A stretch of DNA of 64,000 nucleotides from Phreatobacter sp. (GTDB lineage: Bacteria; Pseudomonadota; Alphaproteobacteria; Rhizobiales; Phreatobacteraceae). The notes beneath the pieces are model-generated. The model was not told the origin of the DNA and did not search any database. It saw only the letters and a program-made list of their open reading frames with translations. The stretch spans positions 1 through 64,000 of the forward strand of contig NZ_JAPZTZ010000001.1 of the NCBI RefSeq assembly GCF_027532945.1, written 5' to 3'. Made by a program: the position numbers and the translations under genes. Of this stretch, positions 44,682-54,511 are shown in pieces. Positions within the stretch are counted from its first letter, which is position 1, and each line of letters opens with the position of its first letter.

Positions 44682-45143
44682 ATGGCGGACGATCATGACG
44701 TTCAGAAGCTGGGCGACCAGCTGTGCTTCGCGGTCTATTCCGCGGCCCATGCCTTTACCCGGGTCTACAAGCCGCTGCTGGCGCCGCTGGGGCTCACCTA
44801 TCCGCAGTACCTGACCATGCTCGTCCTCTGGGAGCGGGACGACCTCTCGGTGAAGGCGATCGGCGAGAGGCTGGGCCTCGATTCGGGCACGCTGACCCCG
44901 CTCCTCAAGCGCCTCGAAAAGCTCGGCCTCGTCGCGCGCCGTCGTGATCCCCAGGACGAGCGTTCGGTGCTGATCGGCCTCACCGCGGAAGGGCTGGCGC
45001 TGAAGGCGAAGGCGAAGGACATTCCGCTCGCCCTCGGCTGCGCCATTGGCCGCCCCTGGCCCGATGTCATCCGGCTGCGCCAGGACATCGCGGTGCTGCG
45101 CGATGCGCTCAACGCCACGGCCGAGGCGGCCGGTCCCACCTGA
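44682..45143 (+). CDS. ohrR: MarR-family peroxide-sensing repressor OhrR
   Basis: 153 residues from the ATG at 44682, preceded by GGAGGCGAGG. The single reactive Cys is C15 in [15 protein letters not shown], the position used by OhrR to sense organic peroxides. The winged helix is clear: [40 protein letters not shown], then [16 protein letters not shown]. It is divergent from ohr, which it should repress. It ends 4 bases from the convergent glcF. Confidence 0.93.
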   Translation: MADDHDVQKLGDQLCFAVYSAAHAFTRVYKPLLAPLGLTYPQYLTMLVLWERDDLSVKAIGERLGLDSGTLTPLLKRLEKLGLVARRRDPQDERSVLIGLTAEGLALKAKAKDIPLALGCAIGRPWPDVIRLRQDIAVLRDALNATAEAAGPT

Positions 45144-45147
45144 GGGT

Positions 45148-46572
45148 CTATTCGGCCGCGGCGAGCCCGGCCGGCCGCGCCGACAGCAGCGTGTCGGCGA
45201 GCGCTTCCGGCACCGTCCCGCCATGCGCCCAGTCGAGGAGCTCGACCGTGTGGACGATCGGCACGGGGCGCGCATGGTCCTCGTACCCCTTCGCGATCTG
45301 GGTGATGCAGCCGATATTGCCGGCGGCGATCACATCGGGGCGGGTCTTGTCGAGGTTCGCCACCTTCCGGTCGCGTAGTCGCTCGGCGATCTCCGGCTGC
45401 ATGATGTTGTAGACACCGGCCGACCCGCAGCACAGGTGACCCTCCGGCGGCTCCTTCACGGTGAAGCCCGCGGCCTTGAGGAGGTTCTTCGGCGTGTCCT
45501 TGATCTGCTGGCCGTGCTGCATCGAGCAGGCCGAGTGATAGGTCGCGACGATGCCATTGCCAGGAAGGGCGGGCAGGTCGAGCGTCGCCAGATACTCCGT
45601 GACGTCCTTGGCGATGGCCGAGACCCGCGCCGCCTTGTCGGCATAGGCCGGGTCGTTGCGGAACATGAAGCCGTAATCCTTGATCGTCGTGCCGCAGCCA
45701 GACGCCGTGATGACGATGGCGTCGAGCCCCGCCCCGTCCATCTCGGCGATCCAGGCGTCGATGGTGCGCTTGGCCTGGGCGTGGCTCTGCTCCTCGCGGC
45801 CCATATGGTGGACGAGCGCGCCGCAGCAGCCCTCGCCCTTGGCGAAGACCACCTCGATACCGATGCGTGTCAGGAGGCGCACCGCCGCCTCGTTGATGCC
45901 GGGCTGCAGCACCGGCTGGGCGCAGCCCTGCAGCAGCGCGACGCGGCCGCGCCGGACGCCTTCGGCCGGATGCACGCCGCCGCGGTCGAGATGTGAGCGC
46001 GAGGGCAGCCGGTCCGGCGCAAGTTCGATCATGGCGCGGGTGCGTTTCAGGATCCCGGCCCGCTCAGCGATCGGGCCGATGGTCTTGCGCGACACGGCGA
46101 CCGCCGCGCGGCCCTTCCAGCGCAGCACCGAGACCATGGACAGCGCCTTCTTGGCAAGGAAGCCGCCGGCGAGCGCCAGCCGGAAGCGGTTGGGATAGGG
46201 CAGGATGGTGGCGAGCACGCCCCGCATCAGCCGGTCGGTCCAGGGCCGCTCGTAGGTCGCCTCGATATGGGCGCGGGCATGGTCGACCAGGTGCATGTAA
46301 TGCACGCCCGAGGGGCAGGTGGTCATGCAGGAGAGGCAGGAGAGGCAGCGGTCGACATGCTTGACCACCTCGGCCGTCGCCGGACGGCCGGTCTCGAACA
46401 TCTCCTTCATCAGGTAGATGCGGCCGCGCGGCGAATCGAGCTCGTCGCCGAGCAGCTGGTAGGTCGGGCAGGTCGCGGTGCAGAAGCCGCAATGGACGCA
46501 GGTGCGGAGGATCTTCTCCGACGTGGCGATGGCGGGATCGGCGAGCTGTTCGGGCGTGAAGTTGGTCTGCAT
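45148..46572 (-). CDS. glcF: glycolate oxidase iron-sulfur subunit
   Basis: 474 residues from the ATG at 46572. Two 4Fe-4S sites: CVHCGFCTATCP (C25, C28, C31, C35) and CLSCLSCMTTCPSG (C76, C79, C82, C86). Two CCG domains follow (GEGCCGALVHHMG, HLCCGSAGVYN), typical of heterodisulfide-reductase-like subunits. With GlcD and GlcE it passes electrons from glycolate to the membrane quinone. Last of the glcDEF operon; 4 bases from the glcE stop. Confidence 0.95.
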   Translation of the reverse strand: MQTNFTPEQLADPAIATSEKILRTCVHCGFCTATCPTYQLLGDELDSPRGRIYLMKEMFETGRPATAEVVKHVDRCLSCLSCMTTCPSGVHYMHLVDHARAHIEATYERPWTDRLMRGVLATILPYPNRFRLALAGGFLAKKALSMVSVLRWKGRAAVAVSRKTIGPIAERAGILKRTRAMIELAPDRLPSRSHLDRGGVHPAEGVRRGRVALLQGCAQPVLQPGINEAAVRLLTRIGIEVVFAKGEGCCGALVHHMGREEQSHAQAKRTIDAWIAEMDGAGLDAIVITASGCGTTIKDYGFMFRNDPAYADKAARVSAIAKDVTEYLATLDLPALPGNGIVATYHSACSMQHGQQIKDTPKNLLKAAGFTVKEPPEGHLCCGSAGVYNIMQPEIAERLRDRKVANLDKTRPDVIAAGNIGCITQIAKGYEDHARPVPIVHTVELLDWAHGGTVPEALADTLLSARPAGLAAAE

Positions 46573-46576
46573 GGCC

Positions 46577-47755
46577 TCACATCCCCCGATACATGCGACC
46601 GGGATTGAGGATCCCATCCGGGTCGAAACTCGCCTTGATGCGCTTCTGCAGCGCCATGGCCGGCGTCGCGAGCGGCGCGAAGACGTCCACCGATCCTCGC
46701 ACCACCTCCGGTGCCCGAATGAGCGTCGCATGGCCGCCGGCAGCCTTGGCCGCGGCGTGGACGGCCTTTGCGCCGGCATCGCTGCCGATGGCAATGCCGG
46801 CCCAGACGAGGCCACCGCCCCAATCCAGCATCAGGCGCGGAGCCAGCGGTGCGAGCCGCTCCGCCAGCGCCGGTGCGGCGCTCGGCGGCACCGAGATGCG
46901 CCAGACCGCCTCCTCCGTATCGCTGAAGATCGCGGCGTCACGGATATCGGCCCAGAGTGTCAGGCCCGCCTCGCCGTCGATCACGGATACGGCGCCGTAG
47001 GGCGCGAGCAGCTTGGACAGCGCATCGGTGCGATAGGCGAGCGAGGCGGCAAAGCCCTCGATGCGGATGAGCGTGCGGGCGGCATCGGCCCCCTTGGCCG
47101 GCACATGCGCCGCCCCGGTCGGCTCGAACGGCGAGCCCAGCGCTGCCGAGAGCGCCGCCACCGCCTTCGCGACGTCGAGGCCTTCGATCACCAAAGTCCG
47201 CTCTGCTTCGGCGACGGGCAGGACCTTGAAACAGACCTCGTGGAAGACCGCGAGCGTGCCATGCGATCCCGCCAGCGCCTTCACCAGGTCGAGGCCGGTG
47301 ACGTTCTTCATGACGCGGCCGCCGGATTTCACGTCCTCGCCGAGGCCGTTGACGAATTTGAGCCCGATCATCGAGTCGCGCGCCGCGCCGAGATTGATCC
47401 GCGCGGGTCCCGAGACATTGGCCGCGGCAACGCCGCCGACGGTCGGCTCGCCGACGCTGCCCAGCAGGCGGCGATGATCCATCGGCTCGAAGGGCAGGCG
47501 CTGGCCGCGTGCCGCGAGCGTCTCGGTAACCTCGCGCAGCGGCGTGCCGGCCTTGGCGGCGATGACGAGTTCGGCGGGCTCGTAGAGCGTGATGCCCGAG
47601 AGCTTTGCGGTCGAGACTGTCGCGGCAGCCTGGACCGGGCGGCCGAGACCGGCGCGCGTGCTGCCACCGGCGACGGCGAGCGGCGTGCGGGCACGCCGAG
47701 CCTCGGTCACGATGGCGGCAAGTTCGGCCGCGGTGGAGGGCGTGTGGAGGGTCAT
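46577..47755 (-). CDS. glcE: glycolate oxidase FAD-binding subunit
   Basis: 392 residues of the FAD_binding_4 family. AVAGGSTRAGLGRP near 33-46, TGTP-like AGTPLREVTE, and PTVGGVAAANVSGPARINLGAARDSMIGLKFVNGLG with RVMKNVTGLDLVKALAGSHGTLAVFHEV are the FAD-site segments of GlcE. It forms the second flavin subunit of glycolate oxidase. It lies 7 bases past glcD and 4 before glcF. Confidence 0.95.
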   Translation of the reverse strand: MTLHTPSTAAELAAIVTEARRARTPLAVAGGSTRAGLGRPVQAAATVSTAKLSGITLYEPAELVIAAKAGTPLREVTETLAARGQRLPFEPMDHRRLLGSVGEPTVGGVAAANVSGPARINLGAARDSMIGLKFVNGLGEDVKSGGRVMKNVTGLDLVKALAGSHGTLAVFHEVCFKVLPVAEAERTLVIEGLDVAKAVAALSAALGSPFEPTGAAHVPAKGADAARTLIRIEGFAASLAYRTDALSKLLAPYGAVSVIDGEAGLTLWADIRDAAIFSDTEEAVWRISVPPSAAPALAERLAPLAPRLMLDWGGGLVWAGIAIGSDAGAKAVHAAAKAAGGHATLIRAPEVVRGSVDVFAPLATPAMALQKRIKASFDPDGILNPGRMYRGM

Positions 47756-47762
47756 GGATGCC

Positions 47763-49214
47763 TCAAGCCGCCGCGCGCGGCGTCTCGTCCCGCGGCGCGT
47801 CCAGCGGGAAGACCTTGGCGGGGTTGAGGATCCATTTCGGGTCGAGCGCCGTCTTGATCCGCGTCTGCTGCAACAGGTCCACTTCGGTGAACTGCTCGCG
47901 CATCAGGTCGCGCTTCTCGATGCCGACGCCGTGCTCGCCGGTGAGGCAGCCGCCGACCGCCACGCACAGACGCAGGATGTCCTCGCCGGCATGTTCGGCC
48001 TTCACCTGCTCGGCGGGGTCGTTGACGTTGAACATCACCAGCGGGTGGAGATTGCCGTCGCCGGCATGGAAGACATTGGCGACGCGCAGGCCGTAGCCCT
48101 TCACGATCCGGTCGATGCCCTCCAGCACCTCCGGCAGGCGGCCAGTCGGGATCGTGCCGTCCATACAGATATAGTCGGCGACGCGGCCGGTGGCGCCGAA
48201 GGCGGACTTGCGGCCCTTCCAGATGGCGGCGGTCTCCATGGCCGACTTCGATTCCTTCACCACCGCCACGTCATGGCGCCGGGCGATCTCGACGATGCGG
48301 GCGAGCATCGCGTCCATTTCGGCATCCGAGCCCTCGACCTCGATGATGAGCATAGCCTCGACATCCAGCGGATAGCCGGCCTTGGCGAAGGCCTCGCAGA
48401 TATGGATGGCCTCGCGGTCCATATATTCGATGGCGACCGGAATGATGCCCGCGCCGATGATGTCGGCGACCGTCTTGCCCGCCGCGGCGATCTCCCGGAA
48501 GCCGAACAGCACCGGCCGCGCCCCCTCAGCCTGGCGCAGGATGCGCACCGTCACCTCGGTGACGACGCCGAGCTGGCCCTCGGAGCCGACGAGCAGGCCG
48601 ATGAGGTCGTAGCCCGGCGCATCAAGCGCGCCACCGCCGATCTCGACGATCTCACCCTCCACCGTCACCAGCTTGAGGCCGAGGATATTGTTGGCCGTGA
48701 CGCCGTACTTAAGGCAATGCGCGCCCCCCGAATTCATCGCCACATTGCCGGCGATGGTGCAGGCGAGCTGGCTCGACGGATCGGGCGCATAGAAGAAGCC
48801 GGCATGGGCGACTTCGCCGGAAATGGCGAGATTGGTGATGCCCGCCTGCACCCGCATGGTGCGGTCGGAAAAGTTCACGTCGAGCACCCGGTTCATCTTG
48901 GCGACGCCGAGGACGACCGCGTCCTCCTGGGGGATCGAGCCGCCGCAGAGCGAGGTGCCGGCGCCGCGCGCCACCACGGGCACACCCTCGGCGTGGCACA
49001 GCGCCAGGATCGCCGCCACCTGCTCGGTGGCCTCGGGCAGGACAACGACCATGGGGATGCGGCGGTAGGAGGTCAGCGCATCGGTTTCGAAGGCGCGGCG
49101 CTCGTTCTCCTCGGTGATGACGCCCTCGCCCGGCACGATGGCCTTCAGCGCGGCAATCACCCGGTCGCGTTTCGCCAGCACGTCGGCACGCGGGGCAGGA
49201 AAGGCGATGGCCAT
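47763..49214 (-). CDS. glcD: glycolate oxidase catalytic subunit
   Basis: 483 residues from the ATG at 49214; a longer frame has no start signal. It oxidises glycolate to glyoxylate using FAD. FAD domain: PVVARGAGTSLCGGSIPQ and PSSQLACTIAGNVAMNSGGAHCLKYGVT, with GYDLIGLLVGSEGQLGVVTEVTV; the C-terminal catalytic cap holds VFHAGDGNLHPL and GGCLTGEHGVGIEK. First gene of the operon. It is divergent from a LysR-type regulator across a 148-base region with a palindrome. Product glyoxylate would be taken by the aceB product. Confidence 0.96.
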   Translation of the reverse strand: MAIAFPAPRADVLAKRDRVIAALKAIVPGEGVITEENERRAFETDALTSYRRIPMVVVLPEATEQVAAILALCHAEGVPVVARGAGTSLCGGSIPQEDAVVLGVAKMNRVLDVNFSDRTMRVQAGITNLAISGEVAHAGFFYAPDPSSQLACTIAGNVAMNSGGAHCLKYGVTANNILGLKLVTVEGEIVEIGGGALDAPGYDLIGLLVGSEGQLGVVTEVTVRILRQAEGARPVLFGFREIAAAGKTVADIIGAGIIPVAIEYMDREAIHICEAFAKAGYPLDVEAMLIIEVEGSDAEMDAMLARIVEIARRHDVAVVKESKSAMETAAIWKGRKSAFGATGRVADYICMDGTIPTGRLPEVLEGIDRIVKGYGLRVANVFHAGDGNLHPLVMFNVNDPAEQVKAEHAGEDILRLCVAVGGCLTGEHGVGIEKRDLMREQFTEVDLLQQTRIKTALDPKWILNPAKVFPLDAPRDETPRAAA

Positions 49215-49327
49215 GGCGGTCTCCCCTTGTTCTCGTCCGGAGGCTGGTGCGCAGCGCTCCGTCTGGAATTGTTTCAAACGACTATACGACGGATTACCAA
49301 TGGCGGAACGGCACCGCTGAGGTGAAG

Positions 49328-49350
49328 ATTATTTCCCTGGTGGAAACAAT
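49328..49350. promoter_or_regulatory. LysR-type operator palindrome between glcD and regulator
   Basis: ATTATTTCC (49328-49336) and GGAAACAAT (49342-49350) around CTGGT; the TTTCC/GGAAA core is perfect and gives the T-N11-A form bound by LysR proteins. A related ATTGTTTC lies at 49268-49275, inverted to GAAACAAT. The palindrome overlaps the regulator's own leader, 12 bases before its GTG. Confidence 0.6.
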
Positions 49351-49362
49351 GGAGCGCGGTTC

Positions 49363-50283
49363 GTGACGCCTCTCGCCGATCTGGAGATCTTCGCGCGGGT
49401 CGTCACCGCCGGCGGCATGTCGGCGGCGGGGCGCGAGATGGGCCTGTCGCCGGCCGTCATCTCCAAGCGCATCAAGCGGCTGGAGGAGCGGCTCGGCACG
49501 CGGCTCCTGCAACGCACGACCCGGCAGCTGTCCCTCACCGAGGCGGGGCAGGGCTATTACGAGCGCGTGGTCGCCATCCTCGCCTCCATCGACGAGGCGG
49601 AGACCTTCGTCACCCGCCGCTCGAACCTCGCCCGCGGCACCCTGCGCGTCTCGGCGCCGACCTCCTTCGGCCGCCTCCACATCGCCCCGCACCTGCGGCC
49701 CTTCCTCGCCGCCAATCCGGACCTCGTGGTCCATCTTGAGCTCTCCGACAGTTTCGTCGACATCGTCGGCGAGGGCTATGACGTCGCCATCCGCATCGGT
49801 GAGCTCGATGATTCCTCCTTCGTCGCCCGCCGCCTCGCCCCCAACCACCGCCTTCTTGTCGCGACCCCCGGCTATCTCGACGCCAGCGGCCGGCCGAAGA
49901 GCCTGTCGGACCTCGCGGGCCATTCGCTCCTCTCGCACAACACCGACACATGGCGGCTCGAGGGCCCCGATGGCTTGCAGCTCGTGCGCCTGCGCGGGCC
50001 CTTGCGCACCAATTCCTCGGAGGTCGTGCGCGAGGCTGTCCTCGCCGGCATCGGCATCGCCTTGCGCTCCACTTGGGACGTCGGGCCGGAGCTGAAGGAC
50101 GGCCGGCTGGAGGTCGTGCTGCCGCAATGGCGGGCGACCCGGCGCGTCGCCGTCCATGCCGTCTATCCGACCCGTCGCTTCCTGCCGCAGAAGGTCCGCG
50201 TCTTCGTCGACTGGCTCGCCGGGCTCTACGGGCCGGTCCCCTACTGGGACCAGGGGCTCGACCTGACGGCGCGGGACGGCTAG
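49363..50283 (+). CDS. LysR-family transcriptional regulator
   Basis: 306 residues from the GTG at 49363 (GGAG 9 bases upstream). Winged HTH at 1-60: LADLEIFARVVTAGGMSAAGREMGLSPAVISKRIKRLEERLGTRLLQRTTRQLSLT. The effector domain runs 90-290 with FLAANPDLVVHLELSDSFVDIVGEGYDVAIRIGELDDSSFVARRLAPN. It is divergent from glcDEF and has a palindrome at its own promoter, so it probably regulates that operon and itself; the effector may be glycolate, by inference. It is followed 31 bases later by hisZ. Confidence 0.88.
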   Translation: MTPLADLEIFARVVTAGGMSAAGREMGLSPAVISKRIKRLEERLGTRLLQRTTRQLSLTEAGQGYYERVVAILASIDEAETFVTRRSNLARGTLRVSAPTSFGRLHIAPHLRPFLAANPDLVVHLELSDSFVDIVGEGYDVAIRIGELDDSSFVARRLAPNHRLLVATPGYLDASGRPKSLSDLAGHSLLSHNTDTWRLEGPDGLQLVRLRGPLRTNSSEVVREAVLAGIGIALRSTWDVGPELKDGRLEVVLPQWRATRRVAVHAVYPTRRFLPQKVRVFVDWLAGLYGPVPYWDQGLDLTARDG

Positions 50284-50314
50284 AGGCTTGCCGTCCGCCA
50301 TTCCGGAACACCGC

Positions 50315-51451
50315 ATGACGCGCGCCCTGTCCGATCTTGACCTCCGCCTCGCCGCCCTTCTGGGCGAGGCTGGTTTCACGCGCGCCGAGCCGCCGCTGCT
50401 CATCGCTGCCGATCTGGTGCGCGATCTCGTCGGCGAGGCCATGGCCCGCCGCCTCTTCCTCACCACCGATGCCGAGGGTCGCGAGCTGTGCCTCAGGCCC
50501 GACTACACGATCCCCGTGGTGCAGGCCCATCTGGAAGGCCCTCGCGCCGCCGAGGCCGCGGCCTATGCCTATCTCGGCCCGGTGTTCCGCCATCGCCCCG
50601 GCATGGACGGGCAGTTCAACCAGGCCGGCATCGAGCTGCTCGGCCGCACCGATCGCGAGGCGGCGGAGGCCGAAGTCGTGGCGCTCGGCCTGAAGGGCGC
50701 CCGCCTCTACACGGACGGGCCGCTGAGGCTCGCGCTCGGCGATGTCGGGATCTTCATGGCGCTCGTCGGGGCCCTTGGCCTGCCGCCTGCCTGGCGCCGA
50801 CGCCTCGCCAAGGACTTCCGTCGCTCCGGCATGCTGGCGGGCGACCTCAAGCGTCTCGCAGAGCCGGCCCGCGGCGCGCCGACCCATGCCGGCCTCCTCG
50901 CCGCGCTGGAGGGCTCTGACCCGAAGGCCGCGCGCGCCCTCGTCACCGACCTCCTGTCCATCGCCGGCATCACCACGGTCGGCGGCCGCTCCGCCGCCGA
51001 TGTGGCGGAGCGCTTCCTTGAACAGGCGGCGCTCGGCGCCGGTGGCCTGAGCACGGAGCAAGTGGGCGTGGTCGAAAAGCTCCTCGCCATCGACACGACT
51101 GCAGCCTCCGCAGAGCAGCAGATCCGCGCGCTGGCGAAAGGCGCCGGTCTTGCCATGGACGAGGCGATCGACCGGCTCGCCCGCCGCCATGACCTGCTGG
51201 CGAGCGCCGGCATCGACCTCGGCGCCGCCCGCTTCTCCACCCGCTTCGGCCGCGACGTCGATTACTACACCGGCCTCGTCTTCGAGATCCACGATGGCGC
51301 CGGCGCCGAGGCTCGCCCTCTGGTCGGCGGCGGACGCTATGACCGCCTGACCGACATGATGGCGGCCAAGCTCGGCCTCGCCACGAAGGTGCCGGCCGTC
51401 GGCTGCGCCTTCTGGGTCGAACGCCTCGCGGCGGTGGGAGGCCGCGCATGA
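50315..51451 (+). CDS. hisZ: ATP phosphoribosyltransferase regulatory subunit HisZ
   Basis: 378 residues from the ATG at 50315; a TTG at 50288 would add 9 residues. HisZ is a histidyl-tRNA-synthetase paralog without aminoacylation activity that activates HisG in the first step of histidine synthesis. [16 protein letters not shown] corresponds to class II motif 2, and [15 protein letters not shown] and [10 protein letters not shown] to the C-terminal part. It overlaps hisG by 4 bases (ATGA). Confidence 0.92.
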   Translation: MTRALSDLDLRLAALLGEAGFTRAEPPLLIAADLVRDLVGEAMARRLFLTTDAEGRELCLRPDYTIPVVQAHLEGPRAAEAAAYAYLGPVFRHRPGMDGQFNQAGIELLGRTDREAAEAEVVALGLKGARLYTDGPLRLALGDVGIFMALVGALGLPPAWRRRLAKDFRRSGMLAGDLKRLAEPARGAPTHAGLLAALEGSDPKAARALVTDLLSIAGITTVGGRSAADVAERFLEQAALGAGGLSTEQVGVVEKLLAIDTTAASAEQQIRALAKGAGLAMDEAIDRLARRHDLLASAGIDLGAARFSTRFGRDVDYYTGLVFEIHDGAGAEARPLVGGGRYDRLTDMMAAKLGLATKVPAVGCAFWVERLAAVGGRA

Positions 51452-52425
51452 CCGATACGCTCGTCTTTGCCATCCCCTCCAAGGGCCGCATCCTCGAATC
51501 CGCCCAGGACTTCCTCGACCGCGCTGGTCTGAAGCCTGTGCAGGGCCGCGGCGCCCGCGACTATCGTGGCACCATCCCCGGCCTCGACAATGTTGAGGTC
51601 GCTTTTCTCTCCGCCTCCGACATTGCGCGCGAACTCGTCGCCGGCACGGTCCATCTCGGCCTCACGGGCCTCGACCTGATGCACGAGGCGACGCCGGAGC
51701 CAGAGGACCGTCTCGTGTCGCTGACCGCCCTCGGCTTCTCCCGCGCGGATGTGGTGGTGGCCGTGCCGCAGGCCTGGATCGACGTCTCGACCATGGCCGA
51801 TCTCGACGATGTCGCGAGCCAGTACCGCGCCCGCCATCGCACGCGCATGCGTGTCGCCACCAAATACCTGAACCTCACCCGCGCCTTCTTCGATCGGCAC
51901 GGCATTGCCGATTACCGCATCGTCGAATCCGCCGGGGCCACCGAGGGCGCGCCCGCCGCAGGCGCGGCTGAGCTCATCGTCGACATCACCACCACGGGCG
52001 CGACGCTCGCCGCCAATGCGCTGAAAGTGCTCGACGACGGGGTGATCCTGAAATCGGAGGCGCATCTCGTCGCCTCACGCACGGCGGTCTGGGGCGCGGG
52101 CGCACTCGCCTCGGCCCGCGACATGCTCGACCGCATCCATGCCCAGGCGCGCGCAAGACAGCTGCGCGAGGTCCGCACCCGCTTTTCCGGCGCGGACGCG
52201 GCGCTGCTCGCTGAGGCGCGTGAGCGTTTTGGCGTCGAGGCGCCCTTCGGCGGCCCGACCTCATCGGGAATGCTGACGCTGCACTGCCCGCCAAAGGCAG
52301 TCTTCGCCCTCGGCCGCTTCCTGCGCGACCGCGGCGCCGAGACCGTGTCGGTCGCCGAGCTCGACTACGTCTTCTCGCGCGACAACCCGCTCTACGACCG
52401 GCTCACGGCCGCGCTCGCCCGCTGA
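51448..52425 (+). CDS. hisG: ATP phosphoribosyltransferase catalytic subunit
   Basis: 325 residues. HisG joins ATP and PRPP to make phosphoribosyl-ATP, the first step of histidine synthesis. It opens [24 protein letters not shown], then [13 protein letters not shown] and the PRPP loop region [45 protein letters not shown]. With HisZ next door it is the HisZ-dependent form, although its length (longer than the usual about 230) includes a C-terminal extension common in Rhizobiales. Start overlaps the hisZ stop. Confidence 0.94.
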   Translation: MTDTLVFAIPSKGRILESAQDFLDRAGLKPVQGRGARDYRGTIPGLDNVEVAFLSASDIARELVAGTVHLGLTGLDLMHEATPEPEDRLVSLTALGFSRADVVVAVPQAWIDVSTMADLDDVASQYRARHRTRMRVATKYLNLTRAFFDRHGIADYRIVESAGATEGAPAAGAAELIVDITTTGATLAANALKVLDDGVILKSEAHLVASRTAVWGAGALASARDMLDRIHAQARARQLREVRTRFSGADAALLAEARERFGVEAPFGGPTSSGMLTLHCPPKAVFALGRFLRDRGAETVSVAELDYVFSRDNPLYDRLTAALAR

Positions 52426-52434
52426 CGCGACGCT

Positions 52435-52830
52435 TCAGACCGCGTCGGTCGAGGTGACGATGAAGGTCAGCAGCGCGCCATCCTCGTCGCGGATCGAGAC
52501 ATATTCGCCGATCTGGAAGAGGTGGTCGCCAAAGCGGTAGCCGGCCTCGTCGTCGTCGCTTCCGGCCGGGTCGTAGTCGAAGGTCCAGGTCGCACCCTTC
52601 GCACCGCCGGCCTTGTGGACGAGCAGCCCATGCTGGTCCTCCTCGCCCGCCCAGAAGCGATGAACCTTGCAGAGATCGCGATGCTCTTTCCAGGCGGCAA
52701 GATCGATCCGGCCTTCCGCGTCGAGCGGCGCGACGAACTCGTAGCCGTGCAGTTTCGAGCCCTCGGGAAAACCTGGCGAGCGGGCCATGTTGAGGCGGAT
52801 CCGGTGAAAGCCGCGGGGGAGGGTGGTCAT
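52435..52830 (-). CDS. conserved hypothetical protein
   Basis: 131 residues from the ATG at 52830 (MTTLPRGFHRIRLNMARSPGFP). It has a beta-rich pattern: a strand-rich start, EFVAPLDAEGRIDLAAWKEHRDLCKVHRFW, GLLVHKAGGAKGATWTFDYDP, DDDEAGYRFGDHLFQIGEYVSIRDEDG and a final LLTFIVTS strand. I recall close relatives as conserved hypothetical proteins in Rhizobiales but no function. It converges with hisG and lies downstream of azlD on the same strand. Cytoplasmic, no signal. Confidence 0.6.
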   Translation of the reverse strand: MTTLPRGFHRIRLNMARSPGFPEGSKLHGYEFVAPLDAEGRIDLAAWKEHRDLCKVHRFWAGEEDQHGLLVHKAGGAKGATWTFDYDPAGSDDDEAGYRFGDHLFQIGEYVSIRDEDGALLTFIVTSTDAV

Positions 52831-52908
52831 GGCGGGTCCTCTTCGCTGAAACGTCGCGATACGCATGCGCCGTTGGGCCACCGGCCGCCTTGATCGGGGT
52901 CAACAGGC

Positions 52909-53223
52909 TCAGCCGAACCCGACGCTCCTCACCGCGATCACCGCGGCCATGCCGGCCGCGAGCGCCGCGATATCCTTGCGGACCAGCACCATGACCGCCG
53001 CTGCGACAGCGACGCCGATCCAGGCGGCGAGCCCGCCGCGCATGGCCAGCGGCACCACGGTGGAGACGATGATGGCGCCGGGCAGCGCCTCCAGCGCGGC
53101 GCGCACGAAGGGCGTCGGCGGCACACGGCTCATGATCCAGTAGCCGGCGAAGCGGACGAGGAAGGTCGCCGCCGCCATGCCCGTGATGGCGATATAGGGC
53201 CAGGCCTCCTCAGGCACGCTCAC
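52909..53223 (-). CDS. azlD: AzlD branched-chain amino acid exporter subunit
   Basis: 104 residues with four membrane helices; it begins WPYIAITGMAAATFLVRFAGYWIMSRVP, the AzlD opening. With AzlC it forms a branched-chain amino acid exporter in known systems. Its start overlaps the azlC stop by 14 bases. Confidence 0.9.
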   Translation of the reverse strand: MSVPEEAWPYIAITGMAAATFLVRFAGYWIMSRVPPTPFVRAALEALPGAIIVSTVVPLAMRGGLAAWIGVAVAAAVMVLVRKDIAALAAGMAAVIAVRSVGFG

Positions 53224-53932
53224 GCAGCACTCCCGCGGCGAGCGAGCCGGCGAGGGCCCCCGTGACGATGAACCAGTAGCCCTCGGCGAGCTGCGCGGTG
53301 ACCACCGCGACGCCCGCGGCCACCGGCCAGGCGAGGCGGTCGCGACGGAGCCGGAACAGGCCGACCGACATGGCGGTGAAGGTCAGCGGCATCACCATGT
53401 CGATGGCGAAGCGCTTGGGGTCGGTGAGGAGATGGCCCAGCGCATGGCCGGGAATGGTGGCGAGCGTCCAGATCACCCACATGAACAGGCCCGCGCCAAT
53501 GAAGACGCCGGTGTCCTGCCCGCCTTGGGCGTGATACCGCGAAGCGACGACGAAATTGGCGTCCGTCAGTGCCGCAAGGCCCACATGAACCGGACCGGCC
53601 GGCCCGCGTGACAGCCAGGGCTGCAGCGAGGCGCCCATCAGCAGGAAGCGCAGGTTCACCGCCATGGTCACCACGACGATGGCGGCGACCGCCGCGAGGC
53701 TGAAGCTCTGTGTCCAGAGCTGGAGGCCGAGGAGCTGCGAGGCCCCCGCATAGACCGACAGGCTCATGAACACCGCCTGTCCGAGGGTCAGGCCCTTCTC
53801 GGCGGAGGTTGCACCGACCGCGGCAGCAAAGACGAGCGTGCCCGGCAGCAACGGCAGGCTGAGCCGTGCGCCCTCGACCATGCCGGCGAAGGTGCAGGGA
53901 GCGCGGGGAGGGGAGAGGCGCGAGGCATCCAT
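53210..53932 (-). CDS. azlC: AzlC branched-chain amino acid exporter subunit
   Basis: 240 residues. Five or six helices with the AzlC marks LPLLPGTLVFAAAVGATSAEKGLTLGQAVFMSLSVYAGASQLLGLQLW and GLAALTDANFVVA. Exports branched-chain amino acids (or azaleucine) with AzlD, encoded by an overlapping gene. Substrate here is inferred from the family. Confidence 0.92.
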   Translation of the reverse strand: MDASRLSPPRAPCTFAGMVEGARLSLPLLPGTLVFAAAVGATSAEKGLTLGQAVFMSLSVYAGASQLLGLQLWTQSFSLAAVAAIVVVTMAVNLRFLLMGASLQPWLSRGPAGPVHVGLAALTDANFVVASRYHAQGGQDTGVFIGAGLFMWVIWTLATIPGHALGHLLTDPKRFAIDMVMPLTFTAMSVGLFRLRRDRLAWPVAAGVAVVTAQLAEGYWFIVTGALAGSLAAGVLRERA

Positions 53933-54034
53933 GGCAGGTCCGTGGTGATGTCCTCTTGTCCCGTCCGCGAACGCTTCGGTCCAGCCCTGCGCGATGCAGG
54001 GCGGAACCCCGCCTGCCGCAGGGGTAAGGTGGCT

Positions 54035-54511
54035 TCAGCCGGCGATCGGCTTGCGGAAGAAGAACTCCCAGCTCGCGCTGGCATCGGCGAGATAGCGCTC
54101 CACCGGTTCGCGGACAAAGCCGAGCTTCTCGTAGAAGCGATGGCCCCGGGCAAAGCGCGTGTCGCTCCAAAGAACGATCTCCCGCGCACCGCGCGCCTTC
54201 AGGTAGGCCTCGCCCTCCGCATAGAGCCGCTGGGCGAGCCCAGAGCCGCGATGGCCGGCGCTCGCATAGACCTTGAAGAGTTCTCCGGTTCCGCCGACCG
54301 GCGTCATCACCGCCGCCAGCGAACCGATCACCTCGCCCCCCGCCTCGGCGACGAAGAGCTGTCCGCCCAGCCGCTGATAATGGCTGGCCGGCGCTTTCAA
54401 CTCGGGGAATTCCTCGTCGAGGAACAGGCAGCCCGGATACTCGGCAAAGGTCGTGGCGATCAGCGCGGCGAGGGCGGCGCCGTCGCTGTCGCGGGCAGGG
54501 CGGATGTTCAT
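54035..54511 (-). CDS. GNAT acetyltransferase
   Basis: 158 residues. N-terminal [27 protein letters not shown] and the acetyl-CoA loop [32 protein letters not shown], then [13 protein letters not shown]. Target unknown. It overlaps the aat stop by 4 bases (ATGA), so it is translated with the leucyl/phenylalanyl-tRNA transferase; a link to N-end protein modification is possible but unproven. Confidence 0.85.
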   Translation of the reverse strand: MNIRPARDSDGAALAALIATTFAEYPGCLFLDEEFPELKAPASHYQRLGGQLFVAEAGGEVIGSLAAVMTPVGGTGELFKVYASAGHRGSGLAQRLYAEGEAYLKARGAREIVLWSDTRFARGHRFYEKLGFVREPVERYLADASASWEFFFRKPIAG

